DNA of 43,842 bases from an uncultured Erysipelotrichaceae bacterium (GCA_934725085.1 CAKVAL010000010.1:1-43842); one strand, 5' to 3'; shown: positions 34,313 through 43,451, counted from the first letter of the stretch. A program made the numbers and translations. Notes: generated by a model not told the origin, from the letters alone.

Positions 34313-35512
34313 TTATTTAACGATTTCAGTAACGTTACCAGAACCTACTGTTCTACCGCCTTCTCTGATTGAGAACTTAGTACCGTTTTCAATAGCGATT
34401 GGAGCGATTAGTTCAACAGTCATTAATACGTTATCACCAGGCATAACCATTTCCATTGGTTCGCCACTGTTGTCCTTGATTTCTTCAACAACACCAGTAA
34501 CGTCAGTAGTACGGAAATAGAATTGTGGACGGTAGTTTACTACGAATGGAGTATGACGACCACCTTCTTCTTTAGTTAATACGTATACTTGAGCCTTGAA
34601 CTTAGTGTGAGGAGTAACTGTACCAGGTTTAGCTAATACTTGTCCTCTTTCGATTTCATCTCTGTTTACACCACGAAGTAATGCACCGATATTATCGCCT
34701 GCTTCAGCTAAGTCTAATTGCTTTCTGAACATTTCAAGACCAGTAATAACTGTCTTTCTTGTAGGCTTGATACCAACGATTTCAACTTCATCGTTTAAGT
34801 GAGCAACACCACGTTCTACTCTACCAGTAGCAACTGTACCACGACCAGTGATTGTGAATACGTCTTCTACAGACATTAAGAATGGCTTATCCATTTCTCT
34901 TGCAGGTGATGGGATGTATTCATCTACAGCATCCATTAATTCATCAATCTTAGCTTCATAAGCTGGATCGCCTTCAAGAGCCTTAAGAGCTGAACCTCTG
35001 ATGATTGGGCAGCTGTCGCCGTCAAATCCGTATTCATCTAATAATTCTCTAACTTCCATTTCAACTAAGTCGATTAATTCTTCATCATCAACCATATCGC
35101 ACTTGTTTAAGAATACAACAATTTTAGGTACACCAACTTGTCTAGCAAGTAAGATGTGTTCTCTAGTTTGAGGCATTGGTCCATCAGTAGCAGCAACAAC
35201 AAGGATAGCACCATCCATTTGAGCAGCACCAGTGATCATGTTCTTAACATAGTCAGCGTGTCCTGGGCAGTCAACGTGAGCATAGTGTCTCTTTGCAGTC
35301 TTATATTCAACGTGTGCAGTATTGATAGTGATACCTCTAGCTTTTTCTTCTGGAGCACCATCGATTTGGTCATATGCCTTGAATTCAGCTTGACCCTTTT
35401 CAGCTAATCTTTTTGTGATAGCAGCAGTTAATGTTGTTTTACCATGGTCAACGTGACCGATAGTACCAATATTGACATGTTCTAATGAACGGTCAAATTT
35501 TTCTTTTGCCAT
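34313..35512 (-). CDS. tuf: Elongation factor Tu
   Basis: 399-residue GTPase that carries aminoacyl-tRNA to the ribosome. Motifs: P-loop GHVDHGKTT, switch II DCPGHADY, NKCD in FLNKCDMVD, and the beta-barrel domains with GGRHTPF and the C-terminal IREGGRTVGSG. Length is standard. It is the last gene of the str operon; a GGAGG-type site precedes the start, 55 bp after fusA. Confidence 0.99.
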   Translation of the reverse strand: MAKEKFDRSLEHVNIGTIGHVDHGKTTLTAAITKRLAEKGQAEFKAYDQIDGAPEEKARGITINTAHVEYKTAKRHYAHVDCPGHADYVKNMITGAAQMDGAILVVAATDGPMPQTREHILLARQVGVPKIVVFLNKCDMVDDEELIDLVEMEVRELLDEYGFDGDSCPIIRGSALKALEGDPAYEAKIDELMDAVDEYIPSPAREMDKPFLMSVEDVFTITGRGTVATGRVERGVAHLNDEVEIVGIKPTRKTVITGLEMFRKQLDLAEAGDNIGALLRGVNRDEIERGQVLAKPGTVTPHTKFKAQVYVLTKEEGGRHTPFVVNYRPQFYFRTTDVTGVVEEIKDNSGEPMEMVMPGDNVLMTVELIAPIAIENGTKFSIREGGRTVGSGNVTEIVK

Positions 35513-35567
35513 TTGTTTTCCTCCTGTTTAGCAAATTAATTTTAAGATAAAACGTACTAATATTCAA

Positions 35568-37664
35568 TTAGTCTTTAGCGTTTTTCTTTGCAATACTTTC
35601 AGCGATGCTCTTTGGAACTTCTGAGTAGTGATCCATTTGCATCATGTAGTTACCACGACCTTGAGTGAATGATCTTAAATCAGTAGCATAACCGAACATT
35701 TCAGATAGAGGTACATATGCTCTAATAACGATAGCGTTTCCTCTTTCTTCTTGGTCTCTGATTTGACCACGTCTTTTTGTAACATCACCCATTACAGAAC
35801 CTAAGTATTCACTTGGTGCAGTTACTTCAACGTCCATGATAGGTTCAAGTAATACTGGATCACACTTCTTAGCAGCTTCTTTTAAAGCTAGTGAAGCAGC
35901 AGTCTTGAACGCCATTTCTGAAGAGTCGACTTCGTGGTATGAACCATCAAACAATGTAGCCTTGATGTCAACTACTGGGTAGCCAGCAACTAGACCGTTG
36001 TTTAATGCAGCAACCAAACCTTCTTGAGTTGGCTTGATATATTCTCTTGGAACAGAACCGCCGACAACAGCGTCGATGAATTCAAAGCCCTTACCTTCTT
36101 CATTTGGTTCAAACTTGATCCAAACGTGACCGTATTGACCTCTACCACCAGATTGTCTAACGAACTTACCTTCACAGTCAGCAGCTTTTCTGATTGTTTC
36201 TCTGAAGGCAACTTGTGGAGCACCGATGTTACATTCAACCTTGAATTCTCTCTTTAATCTATCTACGATGATATCTAAGTGAAGTTCACCCATACCAGCG
36301 ATGATAGTTTGTCCTGTTTCTTCATCAGTATATGTTCTGAAAGTTGGGTCTTCTTCAGCTAACTTAGCTAAAGCCATATCCATCTTATCAGAGTCAGCCT
36401 TTGTCTTTGGCTCAACTGACATTTGGATAACTGGTTCAGGGAATACCATTGATTCAAGAATAATAGGATTCTTTTCATCACATAATGTATCACCTGTAGT
36501 AGTATCTTTTAGACCTACAGCAGCAGCGATATCACCAGCATCAACTTCTTCAATTTCAGCACGGTGGTTAGCATGCATTTGTACAAGTCTACCAAATCTT
36601 TCTTTCTTGTCCTTAGTAGCATTTAATACATAACTACCAGCAGTAGCAACACCAGAGTAAACTCTGAAGTATGTTAATCTACCTACGAATGGGTCAGTCA
36701 TAACCTTGAATGCTAATGCAGAGAAAGGTTCACTGTCACTTGGATGTCTAGCTTCTTCAGCACCATCAAGTGTAACACCCTTAATAGATGGTACATCTAA
36801 TGGAGATGGAAGGTAATCAATAACAGCATCTAATAATAATTGGATACCCTTGTTCTTGTAAGCAGAACCACATAATACTGGGAAGAAATCAGCGCCGATA
36901 ACAGCTTTTCTAATTGTCTTCTTGATTAATGCGATATCAACTTCTTCGCCTTCAAGGAATTTTTCCATTAATTCATCATCATATTCTGATAATACTTCAA
37001 GAAGTTCGCTTCTTAATAATTCAGCTTCTTCCTTGAATTGTTCATCGATTTCAGTACAACTGATATCTGTACCTTGGTCATTATTGTATATATATTGTTT
37101 ACGTTCAATAAGATCGATGATTCCTCTGAATGTATTTTCAGCACCAATTGGCATTTGGATTGCAGCAGCCTTAGCAGCTAATCTATTACCAATTGATCTT
37201 ACTGACATTAAGAAGTCAGCACCTGTAGCATCCATTTTGTTACAGAATACAATTCTTGGAACACCATATGTTGTAGCTTGACGCCATACTGTTTCAGTTT
37301 GAGGTTCAACACCTGCCTTAGCATCTAATACAGTAACAGCACCATCTAGTACTCTTAGAGATCTTTCAACTTCTACAGTGAAGTCAACGTGTCCTGGTGT
37401 ATCGATAATGTTGATACGATGTTTAGGATATTGATGATCCTTACCAGCCCAGAATGTAGTAGTGGCAGCACTAGTGATAGTGATACCTCTTTCTTGTTCT
37501 TGAGCCATCCAGTCCATTTGTGAAGCACCATCATGTGTTTCACCGATCTTATGAGTCTTACCAGTGAAGAAAAGAATACGTTCAGTACAAGTTGTCTTAC
37601 CAGCATCGATGTGAGCCATGATACCGATATTTCTAGTATTTTCTAAGCTATACTGTCTTGTCAT
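35568..37664 (-). CDS. fusA: Elongation factor G
   Basis: 698-residue translocase GTPase. P-loop AHIDAGKTTCTE, switch II DTPGHVDF and NKMD are present. Domains II to V follow, with the GMGELHLDI signature of domain III and the SEMFGYATDLRS segment of domain V. Full length. It lies between rpsG (15 bp gap) and tuf in the usual str order. Confidence 0.99.
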   Translation of the reverse strand: MTRQYSLENTRNIGIMAHIDAGKTTCTERILFFTGKTHKIGETHDGASQMDWMAQEQERGITITSAATTTFWAGKDHQYPKHRINIIDTPGHVDFTVEVERSLRVLDGAVTVLDAKAGVEPQTETVWRQATTYGVPRIVFCNKMDATGADFLMSVRSIGNRLAAKAAAIQMPIGAENTFRGIIDLIERKQYIYNNDQGTDISCTEIDEQFKEEAELLRSELLEVLSEYDDELMEKFLEGEEVDIALIKKTIRKAVIGADFFPVLCGSAYKNKGIQLLLDAVIDYLPSPLDVPSIKGVTLDGAEEARHPSDSEPFSALAFKVMTDPFVGRLTYFRVYSGVATAGSYVLNATKDKKERFGRLVQMHANHRAEIEEVDAGDIAAAVGLKDTTTGDTLCDEKNPIILESMVFPEPVIQMSVEPKTKADSDKMDMALAKLAEEDPTFRTYTDEETGQTIIAGMGELHLDIIVDRLKREFKVECNIGAPQVAFRETIRKAADCEGKFVRQSGGRGQYGHVWIKFEPNEEGKGFEFIDAVVGGSVPREYIKPTQEGLVAALNNGLVAGYPVVDIKATLFDGSYHEVDSSEMAFKTAASLALKEAAKKCDPVLLEPIMDVEVTAPSEYLGSVMGDVTKRRGQIRDQEERGNAIVIRAYVPLSEMFGYATDLRSFTQGRGNYMMQMDHYSEVPKSIAESIAKKNAKD

Positions 37665-37679
37665 AATATTCCTTTCCTA

Positions 37680-38150
37680 TTACCAGCGGAAGTGTGCGAA
37701 TGCCTTATTAGCATCAGCCATCTTATGAGTGTCTTCCTTCTTCTTAACAGATTGTCCAACACCGTTTGAAGCATCGATGATTTCGTTTGCAAGTCTAAGC
37801 TCCATAGTCTTTTCACTTCTTAAACGAGCATAGTTAACGATCCATCTTAGACCTAATGTTAATCTTCTTTCTCTTGAAACTTCAACTGGAACTTGGTAGT
37901 TTGCACCACCAACTCTTCTTAATTTTAATTCTAATTCTGGCATTACATTGTCAAGTGCCTTTTCAAACACTTCCATTGGTTGTTGGCCAGTTTTTTCTTC
38001 TACGATTTGAAATGCATTGTATAGAATGTTTTCAGCTACGTCTTTTTTACCGTCTAACATGATTTTGTTGATTAAACGAGTAACTAGCTTTGAATTATAA
38101 ATTGGATCTGCTAATACATCTCTCTTCGCGATATGTCCTTTTCTTGGCAT
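37680..38150 (-). CDS. rpsG: 30S ribosomal protein S7
   Basis: 156 residues, the normal length. The N-terminus MPRKGHIAKRDVLADPIY, the RLINKIMLDGKK helix and the GGANYQVPVEV loop identify S7, the primary 16S rRNA 3'-domain binder. It lies 24 bp after rpsL in the str operon. Confidence 0.99.
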   Translation of the reverse strand: MPRKGHIAKRDVLADPIYNSKLVTRLINKIMLDGKKDVAENILYNAFQIVEEKTGQQPMEVFEKALDNVMPELELKLRRVGGANYQVPVEVSRERRLTLGLRWIVNYARLRSEKTMELRLANEIIDASNGVGQSVKKKEDTHKMADANKAFAHFRW

Positions 38151-38174
38151 ACTATTTTAATCTCCTTTCATGTC

Positions 38175-38585
38175 TTATTTAGGTCTCTTTGCACCGTAAA
38201 GTGAACGACCTTGTTTACGATTGTTTACGCCAGCACAGTCTAATGTACCTCTGATGATATGGTATCTAACACCTGGTAAGTCCTTAACTCTACCACCTCT
38301 GATAAGTACAACTGAGTGTTCTTGTAGGTTATGGCCGATACCTGGAATATAAGCAGTAACTTCCATACCATTACTTAATCTAACACGGGCATACTTTCTT
38401 AGAGCTGAGTTAGGCTTCTTTGGAGTCATTGTACCAACTCTGGTACATACACCTCTTTTTTGAGGGGATGCCAATTCGATAGGTCTAGACTTTAATGAGT
38501 TATAGCCTCTGTTTAATGCAGGTGACTTTGACTTAAATGTTCTAGCTGTTCTACCTTTTCTTACTAATTGATTAATTGTAGGCAT
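38175..38585 (-). CDS. rpsL: 30S ribosomal protein S12
   Basis: 136 residues. TPKKPNSALRK and GRVKDLPGVRYH are present, with the lysines that confer streptomycin resistance when mutated (the two in PKKPNS and the one in GRVKD) all wild type. The protein therefore predicts a streptomycin-sensitive ribosome. First gene of the str operon, with AAAGGAG before the start. Confidence 0.99.
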   Translation of the reverse strand: MPTINQLVRKGRTARTFKSKSPALNRGYNSLKSRPIELASPQKRGVCTRVGTMTPKKPNSALRKYARVRLSNGMEVTAYIPGIGHNLQEHSVVLIRGGRVKDLPGVRYHIIRGTLDCAGVNNRKQGRSLYGAKRPK

Positions 38586-38602
38586 TTAAATTCTCCTTTC
38601 AT

Positions 38603-38678
38603 ATTTTTGTGCACACAACAACAGGTGTGCCACATACTTGCTTAATATATAGATCCTTGCGGACCCTTAAGCTCTCCT
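38603..38678 (-). promoter_or_regulatory. Structured leader of the str operon
   Basis: After the promoter the minus-strand leader contains GGTCC-GCAA-GGATC, a five-pair hairpin with a GNRA loop. Near 38611-38630 it contains GCACAC/GTGTGC as a second hairpin. Both lie between the transcription start and rpsL. They could be a ribosomal-protein autoregulatory site or only mRNA stabilisers; neither was matched to a known leader family. Confidence 0.4.
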
Positions 38679-38707
38679 ATAATACTATGAATTTATCTAG
38701 GTTTCAA
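38679..38707 (-). promoter_or_regulatory. Promoter of the str operon
   Basis: -35 TTGAAA (38702-38707), 17 bp spacer, -10 TATTAT (38679-38684) on the minus strand. The leader to rpsL is about 85-95 nt. Confidence 0.75.
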
Positions 38708-38785
38708 TGGCTTTTTTACACTTTTTTAACAGTTTTTGCGTTTCTGCTTAAGATTATGCACGTAAGAGGTTCTTTTTAAACACTT

Positions 38786-38815
38786 TTGTGCATTTTTTTA
38801 AGTGGAATATATAAT
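38786..38815 (+). promoter_or_regulatory. Promoter of the DUF308/TetR pair
   Basis: TTGTGC (38786-38791), 18 bp spacer, TATAAT (38810-38815), then an AGGAGG site before ATG 38844. The -35 is weak. Confidence 0.5.
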
Positions 38816-38843
38816 ATTGATATAAACAGTAGGAGGAACGATT

Positions 38844-39473
38844 ATGTTTTTCAAATCAATTAAAAAGATCTTATTGTCAGTCAGCGTTATTTATATAGTA
38901 GTAGGTTGTCTATTATTGATAGATGGTTCTGCTTGTGTTGAATTTGTGGTTTCCCTATTAGGATATGGTCTAGGTATTGCAGGTATTATTGAAATAATAC
39001 GTTACTTTGTTACTAAGATAGATGAGCGCTATAAGAGAAACGATTTTATATTAGGTGTTGTCCTATTGGCAGTAGCTATCATTATCTTATTATGCAAGTA
39101 CACTTTATCTGATATAGTAGCCGTTTCCTTTGGTGTAGCCATTATCGTATCAGGTGCTTTAAAGATTCAAGATAGTCTAGACGCAAAGAAGATTGGTAAG
39201 AGTCATCTAAAGACTTATTTGATTCTAATGTTTATTTGTATTGCCTTTGGTGCTTTAGTTATTATCAATTACTTCTATATCTTAGATTATCGTCTATTAT
39301 ATATTAGTGCTGGTATTGGTATGTTGTTTTCAGGTATTACTGATATGGTATCTAACTTGTATCTAGCTTATGCTAAGACTAAGTATGAGAAGGGTAAGGG
39401 GCTTGAATCTGGGCTCGAATCTGGGCACGAATCTGACGGACACGAACCTGGGCACGAATCTGACGAGGAATAA
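38844..39473 (+). CDS. DUF308 (HdeD-like) membrane protein with repeat tail
   Basis: 209 residues with six hydrophobic segments in the pattern of the DUF308/HdeD family, small membrane proteins of uncertain role linked in some bacteria to acid stress. The C-terminal 25 residues are a hydrophilic repeat (GLESGLESGHESDGHEPGHESDEE in short blocks) encoded by 12 bp direct repeats. It is 2 bp from the TetR gene, so the two form an operon and the regulator may control this gene. Strong AGGAGG site before the start. Confidence 0.8.
   Translation: MFFKSIKKILLSVSVIYIVVGCLLLIDGSACVEFVVSLLGYGLGIAGIIEIIRYFVTKIDERYKRNDFILGVVLLAVAIIILLCKYTLSDIVAVSFGVAIIVSGALKIQDSLDAKKIGKSHLKTYLILMFICIAFGALVIINYFYILDYRLLYISAGIGMLFSGITDMVSNLYLAYAKTKYEKGKGLESGLESGHESDGHEPGHESDEE
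39396..39470 (+). repeat. 12 bp direct repeats in the tail of the DUF308 gene
   Basis: Units such as GGGCTCGAATCT, GGGCACGAATCT, GGACACGAACCT and GGGCACGAATCT run in tandem, with one GAC insertion. They are richer in G+C than the neighbourhood and encode G-(L/H)-E-(S/P) blocks, so the tail length can change by slippage. Confidence 0.75.
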
Positions 39474-39475
39474 GA

Positions 39476-40033
39476 ATGTCAACAATCACTAAAAGAGCAT
39501 TAGAAGCTTCATTAAAGAAACTAGTTAAGACAAAACCATTAAATAAGATAACAGTAAGTGATATCACTGATGATTGTGGCATTAATAGAATGACTTTCTA
39601 TTATCACTTTAAAGATATCTATGATCTTGTTGAATGGATTTGTTACGAGGATGCAGCTAAGGTACTAGGTGATAATAAAACTTATGATACTTGGCAAGAG
39701 GGTTTCCTTGATTTGTTTGGGCTGGTTCTTGAGAATAAAGACTTCATTACTAATGTATATAATTCAGTAGGTAAGGAACATATTGAGAATTATCTATATA
39801 AGTTAACATTTAAGTTAATGGAAGATGTTGTTGAGGAACAAGCAGAAGGCATGAATGTTACTACTGTGGATAAGTACTTTATCGCTAATTTCTATAAGTA
39901 TGCTTTTGTAGGTTTGATGCTAGAGTGGATTAAAGATGGTATGAAAAAAGATCCTAAGGAGATAATTGAGAAACTTTCTGCTGTGATACAGGGTAGCATT
40001 AAAGAGGCTTTAAATAGGTTGAAGATTAGCTAA
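39476..40033 (+). CDS. TetR/AcrR family transcriptional regulator
   Basis: 185 residues. The N-terminal TetR helix-turn-helix is seen as ITVSDITDDCGINRMTFYYHFKDIYDLV (about 23-50). The C-terminal ligand domain is of the DhaS-like kind (YKYAFVGLMLEWIKDGMKKDP). It sits between a DUF308 gene and the oleate hydratase gene. It may sense fatty acids or another membrane stress and control one or both neighbours. No obvious palindromic operator was confirmed. Confidence 0.88.
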   Translation: MSTITKRALEASLKKLVKTKPLNKITVSDITDDCGINRMTFYYHFKDIYDLVEWICYEDAAKVLGDNKTYDTWQEGFLDLFGLVLENKDFITNVYNSVGKEHIENYLYKLTFKLMEDVVEEQAEGMNVTTVDKYFIANFYKYAFVGLMLEWIKDGMKKDPKEIIEKLSAVIQGSIKEALNRLKIS

Positions 40034-40074
40034 TTTAATCAAAAATAATAATTTGATAAAAAATTATTCAAATA

Positions 40075-40112
40075 AAAGGTGGTGTTTAAATTTTATACAA
40101 CTACCTTTTTTT
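40075..40112 (+). terminator. Terminator after TetR gene
   Basis: AAAGGTGGT (40075-40083) pairs with ACTACCTTT (40100-40108, one G-U) and is followed by a T-run. It separates the TetR transcript from oleate hydratase. Confidence 0.7.
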
Positions 40113-40178
40113 GATTATATTAAAAGTATTTTGCCCTAGGTATATTAGAGGTGTAAAGAGATACAGGAGGTAAGTTAT

Positions 40179-41957
40179 ATGTATTACTCTAGCGGAAATT
40201 ACGAAGCATTTGCTCGTCCAAAGAAACCTGAAGGCGTTGATAGAAAATCTGCTTATATTGTAGGAAGTGGCCTAGCTGCTTTAACAGCTGCTTGCTATCT
40301 TGTAAGAGATGGTCAAATGAAAGGTGAACATATTCACGTATTAGAAAAAGGTGAACTAGCTGGTGGTGCCTGTGATGGTTACTACTATGATGGTTTAGGT
40401 TATGTTATGAGAGGTGGTAGAGAAATGGACAACCACTTCGAGGTTATGTGGGATTTGTTCCATTCTATTCCATCAATTGAAACAGAAGGCGTTTCAGTAT
40501 TAGATGAATATTATTGGTTGAATAAGGAAGACCCTAACTACTCATTATGTAGAGCTACTGTTAATAAAGGACAAGATGCTCATACTGATGGTAAGTTTGA
40601 TATTTCAGACAAGGGTGCTATGGAAATCATGAAGTTGTTCTTTACACCTAATGAAGAATTACAAGATAAGAGAATTAATGAAATCTTCACTGATGAAGTA
40701 TTTAAGTCTAACTTCTGGTTATATTGGAGAACAATGTTTGCGTTCCAAGAATATCATAGTGCACTTGAAATGAAATTATATTTCCAAAGATATATTCATC
40801 ATATTGGTGGATTACCTGATTTTAAAGCATTAAGATTTACTAAGTATAACCAATATGAATCAATGATTCTTCCAATGGTTAAGTATTTGGAAGCTCATAA
40901 TGTTAAGTTCCATTTTGGTGTAAAAGTTGACAATGTCATCTTTGATTGCTCAAATCCAAGTAAGAAACTTGCTAAACAAATTGAAGTTACTGAAGATGGT
41001 AAGAAAAACTATATTGATTTAACTGAAGATGATTTAGTATTTATCACTAATGGTGGTTGTGTAGAAAATTCAGCAATGGGTTCTCAAGACACACCAGCTG
41101 CCTACAACACTGAATTAAAAGAAGGCGGTGGTTGGGATATGTGGCGTAAGATTGCTGCCCAAGATCCATCATTTGGTCATCCTGATAAGTTCTGCTCTGA
41201 TCCTGAACAAACAAACTGGGAGTCAGCTACTATTGAAACATTAGACCAAAATATTATTCCTTATATTAAGAACATCTGTAAGCGTGATCCATTCACTGGC
41301 AAGGTTACAACTGGTGGTATCGTTACAGTTAAGGATTCTTCTTGGCTATTGTCTTGGACTATTAATAGACAACCTCAATTTAGAAATCAACCAAAAGATC
41401 ATTGTCTAGTTTGGGTATACTCTCTATTCACTGATAGACCTGGTGATTATATTAAGAAACCAATGAGAGAATGTACTGGTAAGGAAATCTGTGAAGAATG
41501 GTTATATCACATCGGTGTTCCTGAGGATAAAATTGAAGAATATGCAACAAAGAGTGCTAATACAGTTCCTGTTATGATGCCTTATATTGACGCATTCTTC
41601 ATGCCAAGAGCTTATGGTGATAGACCAGCTGTAGTGCCTGATGGTTCTGTAAACTTTGCGTTCATTGGACAATTCGCTGAAACTCCAAGAGACACAATCT
41701 TCACTACTGAATATTCAATGCGTACTGGTATGGAAGCTGTATATACATTATTAAATGTAGATAGAGGTGTTCCAGAAGTATGGGGTAGTGTTTATGATTT
41801 AAGAGACTTATTAAATTCTACTGTTCAATTAAGAGATGGTAAGAAGATTACTGATATGGAATTAAGTTTTGGTGAAAAGCTTGTTCTTAAGAAGGCTCTT
41901 GAGAAGATTAAAAATACTGATGTTGAAAAGCTATTAAAGGCTCACAACGTAATCTAA
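40179..41957 (+). CDS. ohyA: Oleate hydratase
   Basis: 592-residue FAD-dependent fatty acid hydratase (formerly myosin-cross-reactive antigen). It adds water to the cis-9 double bond of oleic or linoleic acid, producing 10-hydroxy fatty acids and detoxifying them. FAD-binding motifs are GSGLAALTAACYLVRDG and VLEKGELAGGACDG. The substrate-loop region GYVMRGGREMDNHFEVMWDLF and the conserved active-site residues around it are intact. Length is that of the family. AGGAGG precedes the start. It is monocistronic, between two terminators, with a TetR gene upstream that may regulate it. Confidence 0.96.
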   Translation: MYYSSGNYEAFARPKKPEGVDRKSAYIVGSGLAALTAACYLVRDGQMKGEHIHVLEKGELAGGACDGYYYDGLGYVMRGGREMDNHFEVMWDLFHSIPSIETEGVSVLDEYYWLNKEDPNYSLCRATVNKGQDAHTDGKFDISDKGAMEIMKLFFTPNEELQDKRINEIFTDEVFKSNFWLYWRTMFAFQEYHSALEMKLYFQRYIHHIGGLPDFKALRFTKYNQYESMILPMVKYLEAHNVKFHFGVKVDNVIFDCSNPSKKLAKQIEVTEDGKKNYIDLTEDDLVFITNGGCVENSAMGSQDTPAAYNTELKEGGGWDMWRKIAAQDPSFGHPDKFCSDPEQTNWESATIETLDQNIIPYIKNICKRDPFTGKVTTGGIVTVKDSSWLLSWTINRQPQFRNQPKDHCLVWVYSLFTDRPGDYIKKPMRECTGKEICEEWLYHIGVPEDKIEEYATKSANTVPVMMPYIDAFFMPRAYGDRPAVVPDGSVNFAFIGQFAETPRDTIFTTEYSMRTGMEAVYTLLNVDRGVPEVWGSVYDLRDLLNSTVQLRDGKKITDMELSFGEKLVLKKALEKIKNTDVEKLLKAHNVI

Positions 41958-41962
41958 AATGA

Positions 41963-41990
41963 TTGGCTGTTTAATTTAAACAGCCTTTTT
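41963..41990. terminator. Bidirectional terminator between ohyA and the Crp/Fnr gene
   Basis: GGCTGTTT (41965-41972) pairs with AAACAGCC (41978-41985), then TTTTT. The stop codon of the leftward Crp/Fnr gene lies inside the hairpin. Confidence 0.8.
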
Positions 41991-42644
41991 CTTTAGCTCA
42001 AAGTGATTTCTATTAGTAGAAAGTAAGCCCTCTTTTTTAAGCTTTGATAGCTCGGTAGACATAGCCGCTCTTTCAACACATAAATAGTCAGCAAGTTGTT
42101 GACGATCAAAGGGGATATCAAAAGACAAAGATCCCTGTCTAATAGATTCGCTAGATAGATATGATAATAGTTTATCTCTAGTAGTACGTTTACTGGTGTG
42201 AGTAATCTTATTGTTGAGGATTAAAATCTTATTAGATAAAACACCAACTAGATTATGAATTAATCTCTGGTGATGAATACAAGACGACGGGCAGGTACTT
42301 AAAAGATGATTGATATTCAAAAGAAGAATAGTTGAATCAACACTAGCCACTACACTTATATTTAAGACAGCATTATTAGCCGCATAAGGTTCTCCAAAGA
42401 AATCACCAACATTACATTTAGATAAGATATTGCGATGTCCCCAAAGATCTTCTTGAATAATAAGGGTAGAACCATTTAAAACAAGACCCATCACATCAGT
42501 TGTATCTCCTGCTTTAAAGATATAAGAATTAGCCGATTTAGAAATAATGGTGGCATTAACACAATGAAGAATAGCTAATATTTCTTCATCTTCTAATCCT
42601 TTAAAGAAAGGTACGTTTCTTAAAACTGTTAAATATTCTTTCAT
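41976..42644 (-). CDS. Crp/Fnr family transcriptional regulator
   Basis: 222 residues. An N-terminal cyclic-nucleotide-binding-like beta-barrel (VGDFFGEPYAANN) leads to a C-terminal winged helix with FDRQQLADYLCVERAAMSTELSKL (about 170-195). Several Cys are present (HCVNA, SKCNVGDFF, STCPSSCIHH). The C-P-S-S-C cluster in the middle could carry an Fe-S or redox site, though the classic N-terminal FNR cluster is not seen. The start is ATG 42644, set by GGAG eight bases before; a frame from 42674 has no such site. It is divergent from a ferredoxin-like gene, its likely target. Confidence 0.9.
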   Translation of the reverse strand: MKEYLTVLRNVPFFKGLEDEEILAILHCVNATIISKSANSYIFKAGDTTDVMGLVLNGSTLIIQEDLWGHRNILSKCNVGDFFGEPYAANNAVLNISVVASVDSTILLLNINHLLSTCPSSCIHHQRLIHNLVGVLSNKILILNNKITHTSKRTTRDKLLSYLSSESIRQGSLSFDIPFDRQQLADYLCVERAAMSTELSKLKKEGLLSTNRNHFELKKKAV

Positions 42645-42729
42645 AATTTTTTCTCCTTGTTGGAAATCAAACATACAAGATAGCGTAATTATATTATGAT
42701 TAGGCCATAAATATATGGAGGATGCTTAA

Positions 42730-43422
42730 ATGATTAGAAAGATTATTCGTATTGATGAAGACAAATGTAATGGTTGTGGTATATGTGTTAACGCATGTCA
42801 TGAGGGTGCGATTGGCCTAGTTGATGGCAAGGCTAAATTATTAAGAGATGATTATTGTGATGGTATGGGAGATTGTCTTCCTACTTGTCCTACTGGGGCG
42901 ATTACATTCGAGGAAAGAGAAGCTCTTGCTTATGATGAAGAGGCGGTAAAGAAGAATATGATGAAAAAGAAGATTGAACAAAAGAATGAATGCTCTTGTC
43001 CTGGTTCTAAGGTAAGGATGATGGAACATAAGGAATGTGTTAGTAATGTTGATATAAGCTCACAACTTCGCAATTGGCCGATTCAAATTAAATTAGCACC
43101 GATTAATGCACCATATTTTGATGGAGCTAAATTATTAATTGCGGCAGACTGTAGTGCTTATGCTTATGCAAATTTTCATAAAGACTTTATTCGTAATAAA
43201 GTTACGCTTATTGGTTGCCCTAAGTTGGATGGCGTTGATTATAGTGAAAAGCTAACTGAAATCATTAGAAACAACAATATATTGAGTGTTACTGTTGTAC
43301 GCATGGAAGTACCATGTTGTGGTGGTATTGAATTAGCTGTTAAAAAGGCATTGCAGGCAAGTAATAAGTTTATTCCTTGGAATGTGGTGACTATTTCTAT
43401 TTATGGAGAAATACTAGATTAA
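42730..43422 (+). CDS. Ferredoxin-like 4Fe-4S protein with C-terminal domain
   Basis: 230 residues. Two 4Fe-4S clusters are predicted from CNGCGICVNACHEGAI and CDGMGDCLPTCPTGAI in the first 65 residues. A linker rich in Lys and Glu includes CSCPGSK. A C-terminal domain (about 120-230) has further Cys (AADCSA, IGCPKLD, EVPCCGG). Proteins like this accompany a Crp/Fnr regulator in anaerobes, often beside hybrid-cluster protein (hcp) genes; none is present here. It probably transfers electrons under nitrosative or oxidative stress. Start ATG with GGAGG just before it, in the 85 bp shared regulatory gap. Confidence 0.85.
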   Translation: MIRKIIRIDEDKCNGCGICVNACHEGAIGLVDGKAKLLRDDYCDGMGDCLPTCPTGAITFEEREALAYDEEAVKKNMMKKKIEQKNECSCPGSKVRMMEHKECVSNVDISSQLRNWPIQIKLAPINAPYFDGAKLLIAADCSAYAYANFHKDFIRNKVTLIGCPKLDGVDYSEKLTEIIRNNNILSVTVVRMEVPCCGGIELAVKKALQASNKFIPWNVVTISIYGEILD

Positions 43423-43451
43423 AAAAAGATTGGGGTTACGATAAATCAAAC

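Noticed and set aside
38175..38585. Streptomycin-resistance substitution in S12.
   Set aside because: The lysines in PKKPNS and GRVKD are all wild type.
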